Shown piece by piece: positions 35,588-45,429 of a DNA stretch of 64,000 nucleotides. The DNA is from Argyresthia goedartella. Its lineage: Eukaryota; Arthropoda; Insecta; Lepidoptera; Argyresthiidae. Below the pieces are notes generated by a model, which was not told where the DNA came from, did not search any database, and saw only the letters and a list, made by a program, of their open reading frames with translations. Location of the stretch: positions 15,352,329-15,416,328 of the forward strand of contig OX463836.1 of assembly GCA_949825045.1 (NCBI GenBank). Reading direction: 5' to 3'. The translations under genes were made by a program, and so were the position numbers. Position 1 is the first letter of the stretch. Every line of letters starts with the position of its first letter.

Positions 35588-35985
35588 GTATTAGTTTTTT
35601 TTAGTATAGTTTTCAGGTAAATAATTTTTTAAACCATTTCTATGTATTTTAAGTTGTAAACCTTTTCCAATGCAAACTGATTCCATTTTTTCGTTGTGCC
35701 TTTTGAATTCTAAAAGTCGTTTTTTTGCAGCCTTAAACTCTTAAACTTTTGCAATACCAGATGCTCCACCAGCCAAACTTCCGACAGCTGACAAACCCGC
35801 GAAAATTGGTATTGGCGGTATTACACCTCCAGTTTTGGGTACTGGAATAATACGTGGTACTTTGATAGGAACACCTGTAGTAAATTCCTTAGCAGCAGCT
35901 ATAGCTAGCTATAGCTGCTGCTAAGCTAGCACTAAGAAAGCAGCCATTGAGCTAGCTCAATGGCTGCTTTCTTAGTGGTAGGTTT
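35588..35985 (-). pseudogene. Polinton pVI-like virion protein remnant with palindromic insertions
   Basis: Minus-strand pieces read KVPRIIPVPKTGGVIPPIP, GLSAVGSLAGGASGIAK, a stop, then AAKKRLLEFKRHNEKMESV and IGKGLQLKI. The combination (Pro-rich basic stretch, Gly/Ala/Ser amphipathic helix, 'EFKRHNEKME') is what I know from a conserved Polinton virion protein often compared with adenovirus pVI/pX. The N-terminal part (35888-35977) has been replaced by, or turned into, two adjacent perfect palindromes. Ends in a stop near 35594. Not functional. Confidence 0.5.
35888..35977. repeat. Two adjacent perfect palindromes (38 bp and 48 bp)
   Basis: 35888-35925 is a perfect 38 bp palindrome centred on agctagct. 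35930-35977 is a perfect 48 bp palindrome centred on gagctagctc. They are separated by ctag. No spacer exists at either centre, so each could form a cruciform or hairpin. Confidence 0.95.
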
Positions 35986-36422
35986 TAAATTTGACAAGTG
36001 TTTTTTGTATGTTTTATAATATTCTTTAGGTGATTTTTTAATTCTGACCCAGTTTCAAGTTTAGTGATTTTGTTTTGTTTGTGACTTTTCAACCCAGCTC
36101 CTGTACTCACTTTAGCTAACATTGCTTTATTTACTATATGAGCAGCTATTTTTTCACCAATACTTGCATCGTTTGCAGAAGAACGTATTTTAGCCATTTT
36201 CATTAATTTTATATCTGCTTTAAGTCTATCTTCTAGAGAAGAGTACCTGTTGTATGCTATATCGTGTTCTTTGCAATATTCATCCAATGGATTGATTCCT
36301 TTTAGCCCTCTTTTAAGTCTTCTTTTTAGGCTAGTTCCTGGGCCACAATAATTGTTTCCAGGAAAATGGAACTCAAATGGTAAATTATTTATGATCCAAT
36401 TAAGAAGACTGCATCCTTTCAT
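35985..36422 (-). CDS. Phospholipase A2-domain protein of the Polinton
   Basis: An intact 145-codon frame. PLA2 landmarks are the calcium-loop-like FPGNNYCGPGTSLKRR and the catalytic His-Asp in LDEYCKEHDIAYNRY. This is the parvovirus VP1-type arrangement, also found in adintoviruses, where it is thought to help virions leave endosomes. The frame continues with a basic, helical C-terminal part (KADIKLMKMAKIR, HKQNKITKLE). It lies between integrase and the pVI-like gene, all on the minus strand. The stop overlaps the palindromic region closely, so the C-terminus may be altered. Confidence 0.7.
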   Translation of the reverse strand: MKGCSLLNWIINNLPFEFHFPGNNYCGPGTSLKRRLKRGLKGINPLDEYCKEHDIAYNRYSSLEDRLKADIKLMKMAKIRSSANDASIGEKIAAHIVNKAMLAKVSTGAGLKSHKQNKITKLETGSELKNHLKNIIKHTKNTCQI

Positions 36423-36523
36423 GTTCTAAACATGACTGGTATAGATGTCAGCATAATCCATTATATAACTTACTATTTAGAAATGTCACATTGTTGAATC
36501 CAACTGTTTTCACTCGATGACAA

Positions 36524-37081
36524 TCATAACCATTTAACATACATTTTATTACTTTTTCTTTTCAAAAATTTTTCGATGAGGTAACGTTGAGGATGTTTTG
36601 TCTTTTGTAGTTCTTCGGTATAAAATGCTCCTCGAATGGGTTGATGTCTAGAGTCCTCTAATAAATATGTTATTGGAGCAGTATTTTGGATTTTTCTAAT
36701 TTGAAATATTTCTGTAGACCAATTTGGTGTATAGCCTGTAGCAAATACTCCTTTATATTTACTTATACGCACAAAATCTCCAATAGCAAATCTTTGTATT
36801 CTCCTATCCATTATATTGATATGTTGTAATCTAGCGTACCTCTCCAAAATTACTTTTTTACTATGTTCCGTAACGTCAACAGGCTTACATCCTATAGTTC
36901 GATGTAAAGAGTTATTATACAAATGAATAATTTTATGTAATGTACCATCGCTCCACTTGTAATTGCATTTGAGACTGAATTCTTTGTATAATTTAGACTT
37001 AATAGTTCTTATTAACCTTTCCACGATTGAAGCTTTTTTAGTTGAATAAGTAGAGTAATGATTGATTGAAAATGCTTTCAT
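36524..37081 (-). pseudogene. Polinton integrase, C-terminal part
   Basis: 185 codons open to 37081. The start (HYSTYSTKKASIVERLIRT) corresponds to the third catalytic region of a retrovirus-type integrase: the Glu of VERLIRT is the expected catalytic residue. SLHRTIGCKPVDVTE and RFAIGDFVRISKYKGVF (SH3-like) follow, with a C-terminal end that could enter a chromodomain (KMYVKWL). The zinc-binding N-terminus and the first two catalytic Asp residues are missing upstream of 37081, so the gene is truncated there. Confidence 0.75.
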
Positions 37082-37454
37082 AACGACTCAACTGCGCAAC
37101 GATCAATTTGACCAGAAACTTAAAAAAGCAGGACGCGCATTGGTCAATTTGACCAGCGTTTGACGCGCGGCTAGCACGAGTTTCTATTTCGATCTTTATG
37201 TGATATTCTTACTGGCTATGGTCGTATATTTTTTTATGAACGCAGCCAATGAGTAAAGGAACTGAATAAACTAGTCTATAGCTTGAAATGTACCCACACA
37301 GAGCTAGCAAAAAAAAGTAAACTGTCCAAGATTTCGCTGAAGTCCGCCGGGTCAGATCATCGTCATATTATCAGTGATTTGTGTAGTTTTTGAGTGAAAA
37401 ACTGGTTGTAAGTACTATTCATTGCCTATTTCTTAGTTAATACCCTGTTTTTAT
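37082..37454. other. No recognised feature
   Basis: Between the truncated integrase and the next LINE piece. It holds two copies of tcaatttgaccag (37109-37121 and 37143-37155), the second within a near-palindrome tggtcaatttgacca. I see no gene. Confidence 0.4.
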
Positions 37455-38176
37455 TCTAGACTAGTCTACTTTAGTTACTTTCATAGTCTAATGACCTATG
37501 GTATTTTATTGTGGGGTCACGCTGCGAATGCTAATAGTATATTTATTCTGCAGAAACGGGCTGTTCGTGCAATTTATAGATTAGGGCCTAGAGTGTCACT
37601 GAGGGAAAAGTTTAAAGAAATCAATATTCTGACATTTGTGTCTCAATATATCTATGACAATCTTGTGTATGTAAAAAGAAATATAACTAATTTTCAGAAA
37701 TACACAATTTTAATACTAGAAATAAAGACAAGTTGGTTGCTTATGTAAGCCGACTACATAAAATTAGTAATTCTTTTAAAGGCAATTGTATACGCTATTA
37801 AAATAAGGTCCCTACTGATATTAAAAACTTACCTTTAGACAAGTTTAAAATAATAATAAAACAGAAATTGTATAAAAAAGGTTACTATAGGATATCTGAT
37901 TACTTAGAGGACAGATGTCCATGGGAATAGATTGTTTGAGTAACAGGCTGTTTCGATATATAATTAGCATTCATTTTGTAATTTGACAATATTTTATTTA
38001 AAAAAGGAAACGCAAAAGATGCGACGACTGTGGAGTTTTTTCGGTGAGCTCTTCTACACAGATTCCGCCATTGTGTTAGTGAACTCACCCAAAAAAATGT
38101 AATGACGGATCTAAGTGATGTAACAACATCCTATGGAAATAAATGATTTTTGATTTGATTTGATTTGATTTGATTT
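37455..38176 (+). mobile_element. 5'-truncated LINE fragment E, related to copies A-D
   Basis: Starts in the late RT region (YFSYFHSLMTYGILLWG), open from 37491 to 37748 and then frameshifted. The rest (SRLHKISNSFKGNCIRYYN, KKGYYRISDYLEDRCPW) is in another frame to about 37930. The protein is clearly related to copies A-D but divergent at most positions, and the tail is (TTGAT)n at 38145-38176. It is a sister family of the CR1-type LINE above. Confidence 0.8.
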
Positions 38177-38630
38177 ATTGAAAATATCAATGCTGGTGAA
38201 GGAAATACGCCGATAAAAGAATAAAAAATAAAAAAATGCGTTTTACTTGACGGGATTGCTTTCATATCAATCTAATATACTGAATATTGTGTAAATACGA
38301 TAGAAACACGACACTACGGGGCCAAAACATGTGAATAATCATTATTTTCATATCTTATTTACTGTCAAGATTGGTTGTTTGAACCCTATCGTCATAGCGT
38401 AAGGAACCATTTTGCTTGACCGCGACTAGACGTCCACTCGATAAAGCACAGCGTTGACTTACGCGTGAAAACTGGTAATGATGTTGTGTCTATCAGTGAT
38501 AATTATTTCTGTCTAGAAATAAGTGGTTGTTGTCGGCGTTTTAAATAAAAAGTAGTTTAATTAAAATAACCCAGCAGTTTATGGTTTTATTGTTATCTTG
38601 ATAATATTGTATGTACTTTTATTAATTTCT
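38177..38630. other. Non-coding stretch upstream of the DIRS element, possible 5' flank of the piggyBac gene
   Basis: No gene found. If the DIRS element (38631-44642) is taken out, this sequence lies directly in front of the piggyBac-type start codon at 44658. It may therefore contain that gene's promoter or 5' UTR. No piggyBac terminal repeat was recognised. Confidence 0.35.
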
Positions 38631-40108
38631 AATAGCAGCGTTTTACCTGAAATAAAACGTATATTAAACTACTTACCTAATTCGAAGCATAAACAATTGA
38701 GATAGGCATAGACCTAACCTAAGCAATAGAATTCAAAAGGCAGAAGTTAACGGCGTAAAATCTGATGGATCGGGTGTTAAAATTGGCGTTCCACAAGGTT
38801 CCATATTAGGCCCTTTCTTATTCCTGGTATATATTAATGATCTGCCTTTCATGGTGGAGAAATTAACTGACATAGTGTTGTTTGCTGATGATACTTCAAT
38901 GGTCTTCAAAATTGAAAGACAAAAAGGAGATTTTGATGATGTTAATGGTGTATTGTCTTTAACCTTGAATTGGTTCACAGTTAATAATTTATTGTTAAAC
39001 GCTGGTAAAACCAAGTGTATCAAATTCTCACTTCCAAATGTCAGGCAAGTTGAGACCAGTTTGGTGTTAGACAACAGCACGTTAGAATTGGTAAATGATA
39101 CGAAGTTTCTTGGAATAACCATTGATAGTAAATTGCAGTGGGGACCCCACATAGATAAATTGGCTGGTAAATTAAGTTCTGCGGCTTACGCTGTTAGGAA
39201 CATCAGACAAAGCACGGATGTGGCTACATCTAGGCTAGTATATTTTAGTTACTTTCATAGTGTGATGTCCTATGGTATCTTGTTGTGGGGGAAAGCAGCG
39301 GATATTCAAACTATTTTTATTTTACAGAAAAGAGCTATTCGAGCAATTTATAATTTAAAACGAACAGACTCCTTAAGAGAGCTTTTTAAAGAAATTGACA
39401 TACTAACAGTAGCTAGTCAATTTATTTTCGAAAATATAATGTATGTACGCAAGAACCTTACAACATTTTCCAAACTTAGCGACAGCTGTAATGTTAACCT
39501 AAGAAATAATCACAGACTATGTGCGCCCCGTTTTAGACTCGCGAAGGTTAGCAATTCTTTCAAGGGTCAGTGCATTCTCTACTACAATAGGATACCTCTG
39601 GAGATTTTGAAATTGCCATTTGAGCAATTTAAAAAGCATGTTAAAGCGACTTTGTCGAAAAAGGGATATTACAATGTTCAAGATTACTTAAATGACAGGA
39701 CTGTATGGGGTTAATCTGGCTCAACACAGACCTTGCTGTTAATAATTTTGTAATTATTTATTCCTGCTTATTAATCATAACAATTAAATTTTTCATATTT
39801 GTATTAGTTAAGCACAACCTATTTTTAAAAGAGATCTAAAAATAAATCTGTGGGAGTTTCTACGCCCTTCTTCTCCCACAGTGGTCCAATGTAGAGAAGA
39901 GGCAAAAAATGACGTTTGCTAAGTATATGTAAATATCTACAGTAATAAAGTACTTTGACTATTGACTATACTTTGACTATTGACATATCTCTTTTCCTTT
40001 TCCTTTTCCCTAGATATTCGTGTATATAGCTCTGTCTCGCTCGCACATGACATCACCAGGGGAGGGGTAGCTCGGCCGATCGGGCGCGCGACCCGTCTTG
40101 CTCATTGG
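38631..40108. repeat. DIRS left inverted terminal repeat, interrupted by LINE copy D
   Basis: The outer part 38631-38710 and inner part 39984-40108 together match the reverse complement of 44471-44642. The LINE insertion divides them. The shared inner core contains a TATA-like and pyrimidine-rich promoter-like stretch (ttttccttttcccta ... gtatatagctctg). Confidence 0.85.
38711..39983 (+). mobile_element. CR1-superfamily LINE, copy D (5'-truncated)
   Basis: Starts just before the RT GVPQG box. The frame is open without interruption from 38725 to 39714 (GVPQGSILGP, FADDTS, GILLWGKAA, ending NDRTVWG), so this is the best preserved RT C-terminus in the window. 3' UTR and TTGACTA-type tail follow to 39983. 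Flanked by cata (38707-38710 and 39984-39987), the apparent target duplication in the DIRS terminal repeat. Confidence 0.9.
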
Positions 40109-40141
40109 ATGATTGACTTGGTCACCAGGCAGAAATTACAG

Positions 40142-40246
40142 TATGCTTCGAATAAGGTAAGTAGTTTAATATACGTTTTATTTCAGGTAAAACGCTGCTA
40201 TTAAACCACTTGACCGTAATTCGAAGCATAAACAATTGAGAAGTGT
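40142..40246. repeat. DIRS internal complementary region
   Basis: 40142-40202 (tatgcttcgaataaggtaag ... aaaacgctgctatt) is the reverse complement of the left end of the element. 40200-40246 (attaaaccacttgaccgtaa ... caattgaga) is the reverse complement of the right end. The meeting point defines the element ends as about 38631 and 44642. Confidence 0.85.
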
Positions 40247-40505
40247 CTGTTATCGCCTGGTGTTGAGAACGCCAATTTGATGGGTTAATGGGAACCAGTT
40301 ATAAAGTCACAGAGAAATGGACTTGAATAATTTGTTTAATTAGACGTAAACATAAAAATATTAACATGTGCGTATGATTGTAAAGATAAACCACGATAAA
40401 GGTAAGTATAGTTAATTAACCATTGGTAGGTAGTTCCTACTTAAATTATACATATTAATGATGGTTGCTAATTAATTAATCACTTTATACACTGACAAAT
40501 GGTCA

Positions 40506-41340
40506 CTAAGTAACAGGATTAAAGAGAGTGGTAATGCTGTTACTCCTGGAGGTCTCTAATACTTGTCGTTTGTAAAACTTATTGAAAGTGTTTGAGGATC
40601 TCCAATTTCCCCGAGCCATAATATCTTCCATGGGGAAATTGTCCAACCAATTCTTGGGAGCAACTGCGGAGCGAACACTTCCAGGAGTAGCAACAATACC
40701 CGCTTGATGCATCAGGGTCTTGACCCACCCTGCAATGACAGTTCTTGAGGCCGTACGAGCGGCACCTCTAGTTGTGGTGAACAAGCTAGTGCTATTAGCT
40801 TCCTGCCGTCTCACTGAGAGCAGTAATACGGTTTGTTCCACCCAATATACAGAATCTCACTTCTTATTATTATCATTTTTATACAATCGCCAACCTGACT
40901 GCCTATGATCAGCTGAGTCAGTCTTTGACCCAAAGGAAGGCCACATAGTTATAGAATTATCTTCTCTTATGTAGTGATTTTCATCTATCCTAAGCAGCGT
41001 TAAATCATGAATTCTTCTACCAGAACAGAGAACTAAAAGAGCAGAAGCCTGGCTCGATACATCAAAAATATTGTCATGATTAATTGACCTCTCACCAAGA
41101 TACGAAACAAAGTCGTCAATATTGCAAAATAGGCAACTTAACAGGAGTAGGTTTTCTAATCGAAATTGATTTTAAGACATGCTTTACTAAAACATTATTA
41201 CTTAAAATACCCGAATTATTTACATCACAAAGCGTAGAGACAACAGATTTGTGTACCATTATTGTATTGTAAGAAAGTTTGTATTTCAAATGTAAGTCAG
41301 CTAATAATAAGCTAAAAATGTGAGCCTCTTAAAAGTTATA
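40506..41340 (-). pseudogene. DIRS tyrosine recombinase
   Basis: The C-terminal half is open (40841-40506): TTTRGAARTASRTVIAGWVK, then ATPGSVRSAVAPKN (the box holding the second catalytic Arg) and SNTFNKFYKRQV (catalytic Tyr). Upstream of a stop near 40842, other frames hold CSGRRIHDLTLL, which would carry the first catalytic Arg, and RKPTPVKLPILQY. The enzyme would insert the circular DNA copy. Several stops and shifts; inactive. Confidence 0.8.
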
Positions 41341-41361
41341 ATTGTGCATTATTCCAGTTAC

Positions 41362-43289
41362 CTAAATTCTGCGACCACCCCCACATTTCCATACTTCCAA
41401 GACCAGATCCCGAACTCGGGGGGGTGGCAGCCCCGACGTCACATCGACTAGTACTTGGTCTAGGTTCTGTATCGTGAATGGTGGAGCTAGTGCACGTGAC
41501 TTGAGATCCCCGCGCCAGAAAACTCTCTCCCAACGTGGTGCCGCTATCAAGTATGTTCCCGAGGCCTGATTGAGGTGGCTCAGGACTTTGGGTATCAAGA
41601 ACGGGGGTGGAAACAGCCAACCTAGATGGAAGTTCCAAATTATTGAGAAGGCATCGTGGGCTATCGCTTGACTATCGTCTTGATCTTTCGACACGTATTG
41701 AGGGACTACGTGGGCACTGCTGGATGCAAATAGATCCACTGACGGAGTTCCCCATTTCTGGAATATAATTCTGGTACACTGGGGCAATAGGTGCCACTCG
41801 GGGACCTGGCGAAAACGAGACAGATGGTCGGCGTGATTGTTGTACCTCCCCGGTATGTAATAAACATTGATCGTTATTTGGTACTGATCCATGAGGCGAT
41901 AAAGTTGGAAGGTTATATCCATCAAGCGAGAGGATTTGGTTCCGCCTTCGTGGCGTAAGTAAGCTACCACCGTACGGTTGTCGCACTGTACAGTTACCGT
42001 TGACTGACTCAGATATAGGGCATGACTTTGAAATACTTTCAAGATCGACAGCATTTATTTCACGTTGCAGTGACAATTTTGCTCGTTCTGAGTCCAAGTT
42101 CCCCACAGAGACTGGTTGTCTATTTGGGCACTCCAACCTACATCCGAGGCATCTGTCGTTATGAAGTGGGTTGCTGGTGGAGGGTGCAGTAATGATGGCT
42201 GATGAACATTTTGAGCCCACCACTCTAAGTCGTTTATTGCATCTACAGGCAAGGTATAGACACTGAGGGGATTGTCCGGATTCAATATTTAGATATTTCA
42301 AAAGTGCTCGGTAGTGTAACCTGCCCCTTTGAACAACAAAACTTGCAAAATTTAGGGCTCCTACTATGCTTTGTAACTGTTTTAGATTTGTCTTTCCTGA
42401 GTCCAGAATTTCGCAAATTTTGCCTTGCAATTGGGGTAGTTTTGTCCTTGACAATCTCTTGGTGTTTGTCCAGGGATCCCATTGTACACCTAGATAAGCA
42501 AGAGATTTTTGTGGATTTAGGATAGATTTTTCGAAATTTATTTGCCAGCCCAACAGTTGCAAAGTTTTTATGAGGAAATTCACGTGACTCGACAGTATAT
42601 GTGGGTCTTGGTGAACTATCAGAAAATCGTCCAGAAAAACCAAAATACTTACACCTCTTCCTCTCATTATCTGGGCAATCCAATTGGTCAGGGTTGCAAA
42701 TATCTTTGGAGCCGTGCTGTGACCAAAGGATAGACACGTCATTTAGTACAGTTGACTCTGGTAAATGAGGCGCAAAAACCGTTTGTGAGACTCTGCCACT
42801 TTTAAGTGAAAATATGCCTGTGAAAGGTCTAATTTGCACATCCAGTCTAGCGGCTGAATGAAGTCTGGGATACTGAATACATTTATAAGGCTGAATCTGT
42901 CGGTCAGAACACACTCGTTGAGAGCTTTTAGGTTGAAAATCGGTCGAGCAGAACCGTCGCTTTTTGCCACTAAAAAGAGGGTAGATAGGAAACTTGGAGC
43001 GAGGCTCGCAATTTCCTTGGCTTACCATGTTTTGAACTATGGATGTCATTTCTGGCGATACAGTAGTATGAAATGCTTTGTTTTTCATGTTGGGCATGAT
43101 TAAAGGAGGTTTCCGTTGGAATGGTATTCCTTGAATTATCTTGAGAAGAAACTGCGGTGCTTGCATTTCTCTCCAATGATCCACAAACATTGATAACTGA
43201 CCGGCTCTGAATCCCCTCCTGTCAATAGTTACGTTTCTTGGCAGCGGTATTATAGCCCGAGGGTGATGACCCTCGCTTGTAACCGCCAC
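41362..43289 (-). pseudogene. DIRS reverse transcriptase and RNase H
   Basis: Starts within the end of gag (67-base overlap). Boxes in order: FRAGQLSMFVDHWREMQAP, then (after a frameshift near 43010) [20 protein letters not shown] and [21 protein letters not shown] follows at 42743-42745, then LSFGHSTAPKIFATLTN and VFLDDFLIVH (catalytic L-D-D). Another frameshift near 42285 leads to RNase H: FITTDASDVGWSAQ, stop at about 42055-42057, VTVQCDNRTVVAYLRHEGG and VYYIPGRYNNHADHLSR. The C-terminal linker has FPPPFLIPKVLSHLNQASG, typical of DIRS. Two frameshifts and two stops. Confidence 0.88.
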
Positions 43290-44231
43290 GCCAACTCCTT
43301 TGGTTCTGGTTTGCCCCGCGGGAGCGAAAGGAACCTCTATTTACTGTACCACTACCTCGTTGATGATAGAAGTGTGGGGGCGCAATCCCTTGCGGAGGGC
43401 AATGGTTATGTAAGTTGCTGCCCTGCGAGGGAGCATTCCATGTTTGGGAACCGTAGCCTTGCGAAGGCATACACATATTACAATTGCTACCCTGCGAGGG
43501 TGTCATTCGAGCTAAATATTGTCCCTGCGAGGGTACATGAACAGTAGAAAGTTGCCCCTGCGAGGGGCGTATTAGCCATTTTCCAACTTGCGAAGTTGAG
43601 GCACTTTTTGGTCCAGATGCAGGCCAAAAGGTCTTCTTGATACCACCTGCTTTTTCAAGCGCAGTAACCAGCTGCTCCGAGTTAAATAAGCTTACCTCTG
43701 TTGGGGGTATTTTTCGTAAGGACGCTTGGTGTTTGAGATTTTCATAAGCCTTAACTTCCTCATTTGTCTCGAGTTCGACAAAACCGGGGGTAGAATTATA
43801 CAGTTTTTGTGTTTCCGCGTAACGTACTTCTAACTTCTAACGGACTTGTTAAGAAACTGTATGTCTTTCAAAATCTCGAGGAACCTTTCGCTCGTTTTTG
43901 GAACGGCCGGTTCCTTGAGCTTTGTCTCAACATTCAGTTCGTGTGAAAAACTTATACCATGTTCTTCCGATTGTCCGAAATCTTCATCTGCATAGAGGGA
44001 AATTGCATCATCTAAGGTATTTGACAGTAATTGACTATTTCTCCTTTTACGCTCAGTACGGCGGCGCTTACTTTTTCCCCCCCTTTTTTTGTTATGGCGG
44101 CGTCGACGTGCGCGTTTACGTTTCGACCTTGCATCGGAGGAACTCGTGGAAGAGCTGGAGCTACTAGTATCAGAGCTACTACTGCTGCTGTGCTTTTTAT
44201 TCCTGCTAGCAGAATTGGAAGGGCCCGCCAC
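43222..44231 (-). pseudogene. DIRS gag with PSQG repeats
   Basis: The N-terminal frame (44231-43830) is Ser-rich (SSSSSSDTSSSSSS), then Arg/Lys-rich (KRKRARRRRHNKKRGGK). A frameshift near 43830 coincides with a short tandem duplication (acttcta twice). The second frame to 43222 carries about seven PSQG-type motifs (PSQGQ, PSQGS, PSQGYG, PPQG) spaced 8-13 residues apart, followed by an Arg/Gly-rich nucleic-acid-binding end (RGSFRSRGANQNQRSWRGG). This composition is usual for DIRS ORF1. Confidence 0.7.
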
Positions 44232-44470
44232 TGGCTCCGCTTTCCATACTTATCTAAAAATTTATAAAAAATAATTGTACACGAACGGAAAACCGTTAAA
44301 CTTTTGACTTCTACCACTAAATGTGGATAGTTGAATAAAGAATATCTATATAACAGTGAAGATTGTTCGATAATCTTCAAAAAGGGAAAATATTAACGGT
44401 CGTTTGAAAATATTTTTAAATATTGACTCACCTGAAGCCGTAACGACCGTACCCGGCAAGGAAAAGAACG

Positions 44471-44642
44471 CCAATGAGCAAGACGGGTCGCGCGCCCGAT
44501 CGGCCGAGCTACCCCTCCCCTGGTGATGTCATGTGCGAGCGAGACAGAGCTATATACACGAATATCTAGGGAAAAGGAAAAGGAAAAGAGATATGCCTAT
44601 CTCAATTGTTTATGCTTCGAATTACGGTCAAGTGGTTTAATG
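44471..44642. repeat. DIRS right inverted terminal repeat
   Basis: Reverse complement of the left terminal repeat, 172 bp, ending ggtttaat at 44642. The piggyBac-type start codon lies 15 bases further right, so the DIRS element is inserted in its 5' leader. Confidence 0.85.
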
Positions 44643-44695
44643 TTATTTTTTAGTGATATGGTAGGGGAACGTGGTCGCGAAAGAGGCGCAAGAGG

Positions 44696-45250
44696 CGGTC
44701 CTGTTTTAGGCCGAGGACGGGCACGAGGCCGAGGCCATGGTGCAAAACCGCGAGGCCTTGCACTACCTCGTAACTTATTTGAGGGCAGTAGTTCAGGGTA
44801 CGTATTTATCGTGCTAGTTTATGACGAACTGTATGTAGCTCAATGTTTTCTTTGTGTTCATATCAATATAAATGTTTTAGGGAATCAACGTCACATCAAG
44901 AAACGGCGCGAGGCCTAGGCCGTGGTGCAGAACCGCGAGGCCATGAACCACCTCGTAACTTATTTGAGGGCAGTAGTTCAGGGTACGTATTTATCGTGCT
45001 AGTTTATTACGAACTGTATGTAGCTCATTTTTTTCTTTGTGTTCATATCAATATCATTGTTTCAGGGAATCAACGTCACGTAAAGAAACGGCGCGAGGCC
45101 TAGGCCGTGGTGCAGGTCCGCGAGGCCATGAACCACCTCGTAACTTATTTGAGGGCAGTAGTTCAGGGTACGTATTTATCGTGCTAGTTTATTACGAACT
45201 ATATGTAGCTCAATGTTGTCTTTGTGTTCACATCAATATCATTGTTTTAG
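44696..45250 (+). repeat. Tandem exon-intron duplication, series 1 (3 x 185 bp)
   Basis: Acceptor positions 44881, 45066 and 45251 are exactly 185 bases apart. Each unit contains an exon with GLGRGAEPRGHEPPRNLFEG-type sequence (102 bases in the two complete internal exons), the same donor (gtacgta) and an 83-base intron. Reading phase is kept across units. Both exon and intron are duplicated. Confidence 0.9.
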
Positions 45251-45429
45251 GGCATCAACGTCACGTGAAGACCCCAGGGCAGTGGAGCAGGAGTACCGGG
45301 CTCAGACTGCGATGACGCGCAAGCGTATTCAAGGCTTGTCGGCAGCTCAACAGGCAGAGCTAAAAAAACAAAAACTGATAAAGGAATGCGGTCTGGTAGC
45401 TCTGCCTGCAACAAAGACCAGCCACAAGC

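Larger units (their letters stand above)
31742..37081 (-). mobile_element. Polinton/Maverick (adintovirus-like) element, degenerate
   Basis: Minus-strand genes in the order integrase, phospholipase A2, pVI-like protein, adenain-like protease, minor capsid, major capsid. This set and order match virus-like Polintons. No protein-primed DNA polymerase, packaging ATPase or terminal inverted repeat is visible in the window, so at least one side is missing. The duplicate capsid region at 23501-26321 belongs to the same element by tandem duplication. Confidence 0.8.
38631..44642 (-). mobile_element. DIRS-type retrotransposon (tyrosine recombinase), with LINE D inside its left terminus
   Basis: A minus-strand gag, RT/RNase H and tyrosine recombinase are bounded by inverted terminal repeats. 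An internal complementary region (40142-40246) is the reverse complement of the left end joined to the reverse complement of the right end, the hallmark of DIRS1-like elements that replicate through a circle. Length is about 4.74 kb without the 1.27 kb LINE insertion. It has several frameshifts and stops. No clear target duplication, as expected for this class. Confidence 0.9.

Noticed and set aside
44740..45250. Regular repeats with spacers that could recall a CRISPR array
   Set aside because: The units are exon-intron duplications with splice signals and a coding phase in a eukaryotic gene. The repeat length (185 bp) and the host rule out CRISPR.
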